A stretch of DNA of 64,000 nucleotides from Litchfieldia alkalitelluris (GCF_002153425.1 NZ_KZ119600.1:1781103-1845102); one strand, 5' to 3'; positions 39,769-47,573 are shown, counted from the stretch's first letter. Numbers and translations: made by a program. The notes: generated by a model not told the origin, from the sequence alone.

Positions 39769-39797
39769 CTCTATTAAAATATTCCGATTTAATAGAG
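39769..39797. promoter_or_regulatory. Inverted repeat upstream of MFS transporter
   Basis: Perfect CTCTATTAAA / TTTAATAGAG with a 9-nt centre, followed by a half copy TTCTATTAAA (39801). It could be an operator; no regulator is adjacent. Confidence 0.4.
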
Positions 39798-39900
39798 AAA
39801 TTCTATTAAATTTTATATCAAATTTAAAGAGCCATTTAATAAAGAGAATAAATTGTGTTAAAACTAAACTGTTGAAGTCATAAATAGGATTGTGATTTAT

Positions 39901-41124
39901 ATGGATCGCAAAGATAAATTAATAATGATTGTTCTAGGTTTCTTGCCGTTTGTCATGGTAATCGGGAACTCCATGTTCATTCCGATTCTCCCATCAATTG
40001 AAGCATCTATGGGACTGACCCCCGCAGAAGCAGGCCTGTTGTTAACGGTATTTTCTGTTCCAGCAGCACTTATCATTCCTTTTATAAGCTTCCTCGCCGA
40101 CAATTATGGGAGGAAAAAGGTGATTATGGTATCCCTTTTCTTCGTTTGTCTCGGAAGTATTATTTCCTTTGTTTCTGTAGTCATAGGTGGGGAAGGCGTA
40201 TCATATATATTTCTATTGATTGGACGAGCCATACAAGGTTTAGGAGCTGGGGGAACGGCACCACTGGCAATGGCAGTGATTGGAGATCAGTTTACTGGGA
40301 AAAATAGAAGTACAGCCCTAGGAACAGTGGAGGTTTTTAACGGCTTTGGAAAAATGATGAGCCCGTTTTTTGGCATAGTAGCATTAATGTTTTTCTGGCA
40401 TAGTGCCTTCCTCTTCTATTTCTTGATTACCTTTGTAACCTTTCTAGCCATAAAAACGTATATACTTGAGGAAAGAACAACGACAAATCGCACCATGAAA
40501 GGTTATGGACAAGATGTGTTGCAAGTTGTCCGCAGGGAATATAGTTGGCTACTTCCTGTTTTTTTCACAGGTGGCGTGATTTTGTTTATTTTGTTTGGCC
40601 TACTTGTTTATCTATCCTATGAAGCGGAAAGGGTTTATCAAGTAGATGGACTTGGAAAAGGGGTGCTGTTTGTACTTCCACTAGGGGCAATGACGATCGC
40701 ATCTTATTTATCAAGCCAGTTGATTGGCGGAGATAATGGTAGAACAAGGTTGGTAATGGGGACAGGCTTTGGTATGATGCTGCTCGTCCTCATATTTGGA
40801 ATGATCGAACACTCCTTCTTCATGTTGATAGCAATTTTAACTTTTTTCGCATTAGGGGCAGGATTTATTCTTCCATGTTGCAACCTTTTTGTCACTTCGA
40901 GCGTCTCTAAGAGTGAGAGGGGAATTGTCCTTGGACTATACGGGATGGTTCGGTTTCTAGGTGTAGCTTTCGGACCGTTAGTATACAGCCAATGGATGAT
41001 GCAAGAATGGTGGATGTTTCTATACTCTAGCCTACTGTTAATAGGAGTGATCCTTTGGCTGTACATAGGGTGGCTTTCGACAGTGAAGGAAAAAGAGTTG
41101 GAACTACCTGTTAACGATGCTTAA
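39901..41124 (+). CDS. MFS efflux transporter
   Basis: 407 aa, about 12 helices. The MFS loop motif FLADNYGRKKV is present between helices 2 and 3, and the drug-exporter-like RAIQGLGAGGTAPLAMAVIGD in helix 4-5. It resembles YmfD-type (bacillibactin/multidrug) exporters, but substrate cannot be told. ATG 39901 is preferred; GTG 39892 sits on the AGGAT ribosome-binding region. Confidence 0.85.
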   Translation: MDRKDKLIMIVLGFLPFVMVIGNSMFIPILPSIEASMGLTPAEAGLLLTVFSVPAALIIPFISFLADNYGRKKVIMVSLFFVCLGSIISFVSVVIGGEGVSYIFLLIGRAIQGLGAGGTAPLAMAVIGDQFTGKNRSTALGTVEVFNGFGKMMSPFFGIVALMFFWHSAFLFYFLITFVTFLAIKTYILEERTTTNRTMKGYGQDVLQVVRREYSWLLPVFFTGGVILFILFGLLVYLSYEAERVYQVDGLGKGVLFVLPLGAMTIASYLSSQLIGGDNGRTRLVMGTGFGMMLLVLIFGMIEHSFFMLIAILTFFALGAGFILPCCNLFVTSSVSKSERGIVLGLYGMVRFLGVAFGPLVYSQWMMQEWWMFLYSSLLLIGVILWLYIGWLSTVKEKELELPVNDA

Positions 41125-41255
41125 CAAATGATGTAGTTACATGAATCACCATTGTTTTATTAAAGTTGGCACTAAAGTCCCTTTTCTTTTAAAAAAATAT
41201 AGTGTTTTCTACTAATATGGAGATAATTAGCTCCGAGAGAGAGGATGAAAAACAA

Positions 41256-42197
41256 ATGAGAAATAAATTAATGAAAATTGGAATAGCAACGATGGCAATT
41301 TGGCTTTTTGTTTCGTCGATGGTTTTTGCAGATGCAATAGAAGGAGAACGTATCGTAACATTAGGTGAAAACTTATCAGAGGAACAAAGGCAAAGTATTT
41401 TATCTGAAATGGAAGTGACGGAGGATTCCGTTGATATTATTACTGTTTCTATAGAAGAAGAACGTCATTATCTTGGTGGACACATTGATTCGTCTGTCAT
41501 TGGTAGTCGCTCTATTTCTTCATCTATGATTACTGTTGCAGATGAGGGATCAGGAATCAATGTAGAAACGAACAATATTACTTGGGTTTCAGAAGGTATG
41601 TACGCGAACGCCTTAATTACAGCAGGGGTAAAGGATGCTAACGTTTATGTAACAGCACCTTTTAACGTGTCTGGTACTGGGGCACTAACTGGACTTCTAA
41701 AAGCATATGAAATCACAAGTGATGAAGCTATACCAGAAGAACAAAAAGAAGTGGCTAACGAGGAGTTAGTTAAGACAGCCCGACTTGGTGAAGAATATGG
41801 AGTGGAGCAAGCAACTGAGCTAATGGCAAGAATTAAAGAAGCGATTGCTGAGCAAGATATTCAATCTGAAGAGGATTTACGTGAACTCATTCAACGTCTT
41901 GCAGGAGAACTGGGCATGACGTTAACGGATACAGAGCTTGATGGCTTAGTTTCCTTATTTAACAGAATGAGAAACTTAAATATCGATTGGGATCAAGTGC
42001 AAAACCAAATTTCTAACATTCGTGAAAACTTAACGGACTTTCTAAGCAGTGAAGAAGGACAGGGCTTTATTCGCTCCATCCTCGATTTCTTCAGCGCATT
42101 AATCGATTCAGTAAAAGGATGGTTTAGCTCCTCACCAGGATACGTGGAGCCGATAGACACAGCCTTAAGTAGTGAAGTGGATATTAGGAAGATATAA
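41256..42197 (+). CDS. Secreted DUF1002 (YpuA-like) protein
   Basis: 313 aa with a clear signal peptide (MRNKLMKIGIATMAIWLF..., cleavage near VFA-DA). Contains the DUF1002 features GERIVTLGENLSEEQR, ITWVSEGMYANALITAGVKDA and APFNVSGTGALTG. Function unknown. The ORF opens at 41202, but the signal peptide begins at ATG 41256. Confidence 0.85.
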   Translation: MRNKLMKIGIATMAIWLFVSSMVFADAIEGERIVTLGENLSEEQRQSILSEMEVTEDSVDIITVSIEEERHYLGGHIDSSVIGSRSISSSMITVADEGSGINVETNNITWVSEGMYANALITAGVKDANVYVTAPFNVSGTGALTGLLKAYEITSDEAIPEEQKEVANEELVKTARLGEEYGVEQATELMARIKEAIAEQDIQSEEDLRELIQRLAGELGMTLTDTELDGLVSLFNRMRNLNIDWDQVQNQISNIRENLTDFLSSEEGQGFIRSILDFFSALIDSVKGWFSSSPGYVEPIDTALSSEVDIRKI

Positions 42198-42205
42198 CTT
42201 TTTCT

Positions 42206-42237
42206 AAACTGTGCGGGACCAGGTCCCGCACAGTTTT
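42206..42237. terminator. Very strong palindrome/terminator after DUF1002 gene
   Basis: ACTGTGCGGGACC / GGTCCCGCACAGT with one base between the arms, followed by TTTTG. High GC in an AT-rich context. Confidence 0.75.
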
Positions 42238-42353
42238 GTGAATTTTTTTGAATTTAGTTGAAACTTATGGCAATATTATATCGTACATAAACATGAAGGT
42301 AAAAATCTGATAAAATAATAGATAAATGGATCTTTTTGAAAGGGGGAACCACA

Positions 42354-42983
42354 ATGGAACTATTAGATAACGCCTCCTTTGGCTTTTTCGTTATCTTTAT
42401 TGCAACATTATTTATTTTTGGAGAGTTAATGGTAAGGGCGAAGGGTATTTTTGCAGTCCTTGGTGTCGTGATTATGGCAATGTATTTTTCCTACCATTTA
42501 ACGGCAGGAGCTAGTTTATGGATTGTAGTCCTTTACCTTATCGGACTTATGTTAATCATTTTTGACGGTAAAGTAACTACCGATGGTACAATTGCATTAT
42601 TTGGTATCTTACTCATGATTCTTGGTCTTGCACTCCCTGCACCAGGCATTGTATATGGGGCACTGGTGGCCATGGCTTTAATCATTGCAGCTCCAACATC
42701 TTATTTGTTCACAAAAGTTTTTCCACCGAGGAACATGTGGTCAAAAATGACGTTGAAGGATAAGCTAACGAGTGATCTTGGTTATAATTCCATGAACGAA
42801 TCCTACAAGGACCTGATTGGTAAAACGGGCGTTACGAAAACACCATTCCGTCCAACGGGAACCATTGATGTAGATGGAAAGCTTTATAGTGCAACTTCTG
42901 ATAATCAATGGCTTGAGCCTAATCAAAAGATTCGAGTCATATCTGCAGATGGTACACGCATTGTCGTTGTACCTGAATCATAG
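42354..42983 (+). CDS. NfeD-family membrane protein
   Basis: 209 aa; four to five membrane helices (about 8-130) and a C-terminal OB-fold NfeD domain (LIGKTGVTKTPFRPTGTIDVDG ... IRVISADGTRIVV). Partners are usually SPFH/flotillin proteins, but none is in this window. AAAGGGGGAA precedes ATG 42354. Confidence 0.88.
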   Translation: MELLDNASFGFFVIFIATLFIFGELMVRAKGIFAVLGVVIMAMYFSYHLTAGASLWIVVLYLIGLMLIIFDGKVTTDGTIALFGILLMILGLALPAPGIVYGALVAMALIIAAPTSYLFTKVFPPRNMWSKMTLKDKLTSDLGYNSMNESYKDLIGKTGVTKTPFRPTGTIDVDGKLYSATSDNQWLEPNQKIRVISADGTRIVVVPES

Positions 42984-42999
42984 AATAATATAGGTGAAG

Positions 43000-43038
43000 A
43001 ACAACCCTGTCAGCTATTTACAGGGTTGTTTTATTTTT
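43000..43038 (+). terminator. Terminator after nfeD
   Basis: AACAACCCTGT / ACAGGGTTGTT hairpin followed by TTATTTTT. Confidence 0.9.
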
Positions 43039-43040
43039 GA

Positions 43041-43350
43041 TTAAAAAGTAGGCATAAATTCCCCTTTATTCGTCGTATATATCAGGAGTGAGTATAAGTG
43101 AGGGAACGATAAGATTGTCGAATTTGAATTTATTTCACAAATGGAGGACTACTAAAAATATGTTACATGACTTATATAAAAAAAGCAGTAATTGTCGTTA
43201 ATTGGTGTTATTTATATTTTTATAGGAGATAACATAAGTCTAAAGTCACATTTTTGAGATACGACAATATTCTGCACACTATTTTGAACGGTTCGACTAT
43301 ACTTGAGTTAATAACTGATGCTCATTCGTTTTGAGTGGAATGATCAATTT
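43041..43350. other. Intergenic leader region of the riboswitch unit
   Basis: No supported gene. A -10-like TATACT (43298-43303) lies after a GAACGGTTC palindrome (43287-43295). A 13-codon frame with GGAGG (43160-43201) is too short to trust. Confidence 0.4.
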
Positions 43351-43354
43351 TTTT

Positions 43355-43484
43355 ACCTCCCCGTTTGACAATGGCATACCTATTGAAAGGTAGGGACGCA
43401 AAGCTACGGGTCTAAGGGCATTTACATATCAAATAAGACGATAAGCCTATGATCGCCGGGCTGCCTATCGGGCAGAGTTTTTAA
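43355..43484 (+). promoter_or_regulatory. Cyclic-di-GMP-I (GEMM) riboswitch with terminator platform
   Basis: Hand alignment to the GEMM-I class: TGGCATACC (43372-43380), the GAAA tetraloop (43384-43387), the invariant GGGACGCAAAGC (43393-43404), TCTAAG (receptor side) and the 3' core CGCCGGG. The base equivalent to Vc2 G20 is G (43373), as in c-di-GMP rather than cGAMP sensors. A hairpin CTGCC / GGCAG (43461-43475) plus five Ts follows at once. It controls the SinI-like gene 17 nt on. Confidence 0.88.
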
Positions 43485-43500
43485 GGGGGAACTGGGAGGA

Positions 43501-43635
43501 ATGGAAAGGGAAACTGTTAGCCAATTGGATTCTGAATGGGCGGAATTGATCAAGGAAGCAATATTAATGGGGATGACGAACGAGGAGATTCGGAACTTTC
43601 TACGTCAAAAATCGAAAACGGTATCATCAGCATGA
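43501..43635 (+). CDS. sinI: SinI-like anti-repressor (44 aa)
   Basis: MERETVSQLDSEWAELIKEA..., ending RNFLRQKSKTVSSA. The LDSEWAELIKEA and MTNEEIRNFL helices match the SinI/SinR interaction helices (SinI: LDQEWVELMVEA and SPEEIRKYL). In B. subtilis SinI binds SinR and frees matrix promoters. The ORF is below usual length cut-offs. Ribosome-binding candidates are AAGGGGGA (43483) and GGGAGG (43494, close to ATG). It is a single-gene unit between the riboswitch terminator and a strong terminator. Confidence 0.85.
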   Translation: MERETVSQLDSEWAELIKEAILMGMTNEEIRNFLRQKSKTVSSA

Positions 43636-43637
43636 AG

Positions 43638-43680
43638 AAAAACCACTTTTAACAATTGTTAAAAGTGGTTTTTCTTTTTT
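43638..43680. terminator. Bidirectional terminator after sinI
   Basis: AAAACCACTTTTAAC / GTTAAAAGTGGTTTT near-perfect long stem followed by TTCTTTTTT. Confidence 0.92.
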
Positions 43681-43718
43681 TAGTCAGTGTAGTTAATTGG
43701 GATATATATACTTTCCTC

Positions 43719-43955
43719 TTATCGATGAAAATCATTCACTGCTTTAGGATTTTCTTCTTCAAGGGAAGTAAGGACTGTGATTGGCAGATTTAATGAGTGA
43801 AAGATCCGCTTCACCACGTCAATAGATGGATTCTGCTTCATCCCCCGCTCAATATAACTTAGATAAGACTTCGATACGCCAGTCATCCTAGACAGCTCAG
43901 ATAAGGAAATACCCTTCTCCTTACGACGCCTGCGAATCATATCTCCAATCGTCAT
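43719..43955 (-). CDS. Short SinR-like HTH protein without SinI-binding domain
   Basis: 78 aa. An XRE/SinR helix-turn-helix (MTIGDMIRRRRKEKGISLSELSRMTGVSKSYLSYIERG...NPSIDVVKRIF) closely follows SinR residues 1-65, but the chain ends with EEENPKAVNDFHR and lacks the DSEW dimerisation/SinI-binding helices. ATG 43955 follows AAAGGAGGGG. It might compete with SinR at its boxes or respond differently; that is inference. Confidence 0.82.
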   Translation of the reverse strand: MTIGDMIRRRRKEKGISLSELSRMTGVSKSYLSYIERGMKQNPSIDVVKRIFHSLNLPITVLTSLEEENPKAVNDFHR

Positions 43956-44250
43956 ATGTACCCCTCCTTTCCCAAGTATGCATGTTAACATTCTTTGTTC
44001 ATTATAACGCACATATATATGTTTGGAAAATGAGAAAATAGGAGGATTTTAAAGTAATAATGGTAAAACTTATGAAAAATATTCTTTATAAAGAATTTAC
44101 GGATTAATTTGAGGATCTAAATTACATTTTTTTGAAGTCCTAAGTAGTATGAGGGACGAAGTATTGTTCACAGGTAGGTAAAATAAAGCTTGAAATTTAA
44201 ATATCCATCTTTTAAGGGCTTTAAGTAATAGTTTTATAGCCTACCAATCC

Positions 44251-44471
44251 GTTCTAAAAAAAGAACAAAATAATGTATTTTTTTTGAAAAATTCAGATAT
44301 TTAGAGTATTAGAGAGATTTTTAAAGTATTTAGTTCTTTATATCGCATAAATAACCGTATATACGATTTTTCATTTTATAAACTATAGCCTATACTAGCC
44401 ATATAATAACAATTCGTTATAAAGAACCTATGGATAACGGGTAATTCTTGAATGCTTTCTTTAAAAAGAAC
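44251..44471. promoter_or_regulatory. Cluster of SinR-type operator boxes before tasA
   Basis: Matches to GTTCTYT or its complement: inverted pair GTTCTAAAAAAAGAAC (44251-44266), GTTCTTT (44333-44339), AAAGAAC (44421-44427) and AAAGAAC (44465-44471). The last lies in TTTCTTTAAAAAGAAC. A further TTCTTTATAAAGAA palindrome is at 44083. A TATAAT (44403) is a possible -10. The spread fits cooperative SinR repression. Confidence 0.7.
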
Positions 44472-44484
44472 GAGGAGCGCTAAT

Positions 44485-44526
44485 ATGAATTGGTTGAAAT
44501 CTTTGCAGATGCAAAGATTCACATAA
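44485..44526 (+). CDS. Possible 13-aa leader peptide in tasA 5' UTR
   Basis: MNWLKSLQMQRFT, with GAGGAG 7 nt before the ATG. The coding stretch contains a perfect hairpin AATCTTTGCA-GA-TGCAAAGATT, so translation would open it. Could be regulatory or chance. Confidence 0.35.
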   Translation: MNWLKSLQMQRFT

Positions 44527-44564
44527 ATATTACATACCCAAAAGGGTGAAAGGGAGGAATTGTT

Positions 44565-45248
44565 TTGAGTATTAAAAAGAAATTAAGCATGGGGATTCTG
44601 TCAGCAGCATTAGGTATTTCATTGATCGGAGGAGGAACGTTCGCATACTTCAGTGACACTGCAACTCAAACTAACACATTTGCGTCAGGAACAATTGATT
44701 TAGATGTTGATCCAGTTGTTCAGGTACCAATGGAGAATCTAAAACCAGGTGACTGGATGCCAAGAAGCTTTGAACTTCAAAACAATGGGTCATTGGATAT
44801 CAAGTATGTTAATCTAAATACTGAATACTCAGTAACTGATAGTGATGGAGATGCAGTGGTTCCTGGACTTGCTGATGCATATGCAGAACAACTTTATGTC
44901 CAATTCCTAAATAACACATCTGGTGATGAGGATTATGAAGTGTTATTTGAAGTTTCATTATACGATTTAGCAAATCTAACACCTGAAGATTTAGCTACAA
45001 AAATTGATATGGAAACTGTAATGACACAGCCAGGTCTGATTTGGATTCCGTTTATTGGTTGGGTTGGACCAGCACAATATGATGATATTCCTGAAGAAGT
45101 TACAGGTATTACAGCAGGTGGAACAGCTGACTTTGATGTTCAATTCCGTTTCAACGATACAGACGAGCGTCAAAATGACCTCCAAGGTCTAAATCTTGAC
45201 CTTACGTGGACATTCGAAGGATTCCAAACTGACGGTGAAGAAAGATAA
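44565..45248 (+). CDS. tasA: TasA/CalY-like amyloid fibre protein
   Basis: 227 aa secreted matrix protein. SipW-type signal peptide (MSIKKKLSMGILSAALG...GGGTFAYFSD), the TFASGTIDLDV start of the mature domain, and ENLKPGDWMPRSFELQNNGS, close to TasA NLKPGDKLTKDFQFENNGS. B. subtilis TasA assembles biofilm fibres; camelysin is the B. cereus relative. TTG 44565 follows AAAGGGAGGAATTG. First gene of the operon here, whereas in B. subtilis it is last. Preceded by SinR boxes. Confidence 0.93.
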   Translation: MSIKKKLSMGILSAALGISLIGGGTFAYFSDTATQTNTFASGTIDLDVDPVVQVPMENLKPGDWMPRSFELQNNGSLDIKYVNLNTEYSVTDSDGDAVVPGLADAYAEQLYVQFLNNTSGDEDYEVLFEVSLYDLANLTPEDLATKIDMETVMTQPGLIWIPFIGWVGPAQYDDIPEEVTGITAGGTADFDVQFRFNDTDERQNDLQGLNLDLTWTFEGFQTDGEER

Positions 45249-45262
45249 TTTGATTAAAAAGT

Positions 45263-45347
45263 GGAAAGGTGAGGAGCCCCTCATCTTTCCCAATCTTTAT
45301 TTACTATCATAAATCTACAAGTCTATTTGTATATTTATGATAGTAAA
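45263..45347 (+). other. Two strong hairpins between tasA and tapA
   Basis: First: GGAAAGGTGAGG / CCTCATCTTTCC (45263-45290), with no T-run. Second: TTTACTATCATAAAT / ATTTATGATAGTAAA (45300-45347), a 15-bp perfect stem. They could stabilise tasA mRNA or reduce read-through to tapA. Confidence 0.75.
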
Positions 45348-45393
45348 TAAAGCTATATACTTCATTATTTTGTTTTACATAGAGGAGGAATGA

Positions 45394-46254
45394 ATGGTGA
45401 GAAGTTTGCGCATCGCAAAAAATAAGTCAAGGTTCAAGAAGGTTGTTATTCTCGCCCAAGTATTGGCAATTTGGTACGCCACGGTATTTTCATTGTCTTT
45501 ATTAACTTCTGGAACAGAGGCATACTACAGCAATAAAAACAATACGCAAGTAACCATTTCCTCAGCAGAGTATTGGTGGGATGGTAGTGATTTAGATTTT
45601 ACGAGTAAAAAAACACAAAATTTAAAAGTGTGTGCACCTACCTATATTAGTGTTGAATTAAAGAATAGAGGTGAAGACATGACTTCACCAACTACATTTG
45701 AAGTTTATTATGTGGAGTCTGGTAACCCGAGTAATAAACATGGGGAGAAAGTATACGAAGGGACAATTGACCACCTTGCTGCTGGTGAACGTGTGGAACT
45801 CGAATATGAAGCTGAAGAAAATGGTTTCTACAAGTTTAAAGCTTACCAATTACCTGACTATGAAGGGAAAAATGAAGAAATCTGGAGCGAAAAGGTACAT
45901 GTGAACTGTAATGCTAGTAAGGATAATAATGAAGAAGTGGAAGAAGATAATGGAGATGTTATAGAACAAGAAGTAGAAAATGAAATTGATGAGTCTGAAA
46001 AAACTTCTGACGAAGCTAAGAAAAAAGATGATTCAGTCGAAGACAAAAAAGAAGCGGAACAGCAAGAAGAATCAAAAGATGAGTCGGAAGGTGACTCTAA
46101 ATCTAAAGAGGATAAAGATACATCAGATGATATAGAGAAAGATAAAGATGCAGAAAAAGAAAAAGAGAATATAAAAGATCAAGAACAAAATGAGGAAGAA
46201 AAAGAAAGCAAAGATTCCAATGCTGACAAGCAAACTGATGGGGGCGGTGACTAA
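45394..46254 (+). CDS. tapA: TapA-like fibre assembly/anchoring protein
   Basis: 286 aa. N-terminal basic segment and signal helix (KVVILAQVLAIWYATVFSL), cleavage region SGTEAYYSN, then a beta domain with WWDGSDLDFTSKK (TapA: RWDQSDLHISD) and CAPTYISVELKNRGE, ending at about residue 175. The last 110 residues are Glu/Lys/Asp-rich disordered tail, as in TapA. TapA nucleates and anchors TasA fibres in B. subtilis. AGAGGAGG precedes ATG 45394; 4 nt separate it from sipW. Confidence 0.85.
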   Translation: MVRSLRIAKNKSRFKKVVILAQVLAIWYATVFSLSLLTSGTEAYYSNKNNTQVTISSAEYWWDGSDLDFTSKKTQNLKVCAPTYISVELKNRGEDMTSPTTFEVYYVESGNPSNKHGEKVYEGTIDHLAAGERVELEYEAEENGFYKFKAYQLPDYEGKNEEIWSEKVHVNCNASKDNNEEVEEDNGDVIEQEVENEIDESEKTSDEAKKKDDSVEDKKEAEQQEESKDESEGDSKSKEDKDTSDDIEKDKDAEKEKENIKDQEQNEEEKESKDSNADKQTDGGGD

Positions 46255-46258
46255 AACT

Positions 46259-46870
46259 ATGAAGCAATTAAAAATCTTGAAAAAAATCACTAGTGGATTT
46301 ATTACTTTCGCGCTATTCGTTTCCCTTATATTCATGGTTTTTGTAGTGATTACTACACAAGCCTCAGGAGGAGAACCTGAAGTATTTGGTTATCAAATCA
46401 AGACTGTTTTATCAGGATCCATGGAACCGGAGTTTAAAACTGGATCAATTATCGCTGTTGAACCAGGTGGTGATATGACAAGATTTCAAGAAGGGGATAT
46501 TATCACCTTTATGGAACGGGAAAACATGTTAATTACACATAGAATTATTGATGTGATTCATAGTGGAGATCACGTGATGTACGAAACAAAAGGGGATGCG
46601 AATGCTGCACCGGATAGTGAATTAGTATTATCTGAAAATGTTGTGGCAAAGTATTCAGGTTTTACAATTCCATATGTTGGTTATATAGCTAGTTTTGCTC
46701 AATCAAAAGAAGGGGGCGCATTACTCTTAATCGTGCCCGGTCTTCTACTCATTTTTTATGCAGGGTTTACAATCTGGCAAGGTATCAGTGAAATGGAAAG
46801 AACTAATAAGAGAAAAGATCGCTCAGAAAGAACTAGAGAGCTAGAAGAACTATCAGAGTCATTAAAATGA
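46259..46870 (+). CDS. sipW: SipW signal peptidase I (ER-type)
   Basis: 203 aa membrane peptidase that processes TasA and TapA. N-terminal helix, catalytic VLSGSMEPEFKTGSIIAV (Ser), ITHRIIDV (ER-type His instead of Lys), KGDANAAPDSELV, and a C-terminal helix. Almost superimposable on B. subtilis SipW. ATG 46259 after GGCGGTGA; frames from 46190 or 46238 overlap tapA. Confidence 0.93.
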   Translation: MKQLKILKKITSGFITFALFVSLIFMVFVVITTQASGGEPEVFGYQIKTVLSGSMEPEFKTGSIIAVEPGGDMTRFQEGDIITFMERENMLITHRIIDVIHSGDHVMYETKGDANAAPDSELVLSENVVAKYSGFTIPYVGYIASFAQSKEGGALLLIVPGLLLIFYAGFTIWQGISEMERTNKRKDRSERTRELEELSESLK

Positions 46871-46901
46871 GATGGGTAACCATCGTTAAGAGGGTGATGA
46901 T

Positions 46902-47573
46902 ATGCCAAAGAAACTAAAACTAGTGTTTATGGGGATCTCTAGCTTTCTGGTAGTTCTAGTATTTATTCTGAGTGTACAACAAAATAATAGGACGTTCGCT
47001 GATGAGGTACCTGTTATTATCACTACAACACCAGAAAGTGTCCTTTTTGAAGTGACGAATATGAAACCTGGGGATTGGGCGGATAGAGAACTAACGATAC
47101 AAAATAGGGGAGAGGAAGACTTCTCCTACCACATGATTGCTAGTAGAAATAGTGGCTCTGAAAAACTCTATAATGTTTTAGAATTAGAGTTACAGAATGC
47201 TGATGGTGATGTCCTTTATGAAGGTAGCTTAGGTGATTTCACAGGTTTTGATCCGAGACCATTACAAGCGCTCCATGAAGAGGATTTCTCCCTAACAGTT
47301 TATTTCCCAACGCATTTAGGGAATGATTATCAAGGATTAGAAGTGGAAGTAGAGTTTTTGTTTATAGCGGAAGGGGAATTGCCTGAAGTTGTAGACGGAA
47401 TATCACAAACTCCTATTGATGACGAAGTCCTTGAGGAAGAGCCGGAGGACGGACATATTCTTCCTGCAACTGCGACAAATTCCTATAACTATCTCGTAGT
47501 TGGATTCATCGTACTTATTGCAGGATCTGCAATGTACTTTTGGAATCGCAAAAAGAGTATAAAAGTAGAATAG
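46902..47573 (+). CDS. TasA-like protein with sortase-type LPxTA anchor
   Basis: 223 aa. Signal peptide (residues 8-33), a TasA-like beta domain with TNMKPGDWADRELTIQNRGE (compare NLKPGDWMPRSFELQNNGS in TasA), an acidic linker, then LPATATNSY, a membrane helix and the basic tail NRKKSIKVE, a class D/E-type sortase signal. It probably ties the fibre to the wall; no sortase gene is in the window. It follows sipW by 31 nt. Not in the B. subtilis tapA operon. Confidence 0.8.
   Translation: MPKKLKLVFMGISSFLVVLVFILSVQQNNRTFADEVPVIITTTPESVLFEVTNMKPGDWADRELTIQNRGEEDFSYHMIASRNSGSEKLYNVLELELQNADGDVLYEGSLGDFTGFDPRPLQALHEEDFSLTVYFPTHLGNDYQGLEVEVEFLFIAEGELPEVVDGISQTPIDDEVLEEEPEDGHILPATATNSYNYLVVGFIVLIAGSAMYFWNRKKSIKVE

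Noticed and set aside
43160-43201. 13-codon ORF (MLHDLYKKSSNCR) with GGAGG upstream of the riboswitch
   Set aside because: Too short and with nothing to support its function; it lies before the likely promoter of the riboswitch unit.
43355-43484. cGAMP (GEMM-Ib) riboswitch
   Set aside because: The position equivalent to Vc2 G20 is G in my alignment, while cGAMP sensors carry A; c-di-GMP is favoured, though a binding test would decide.
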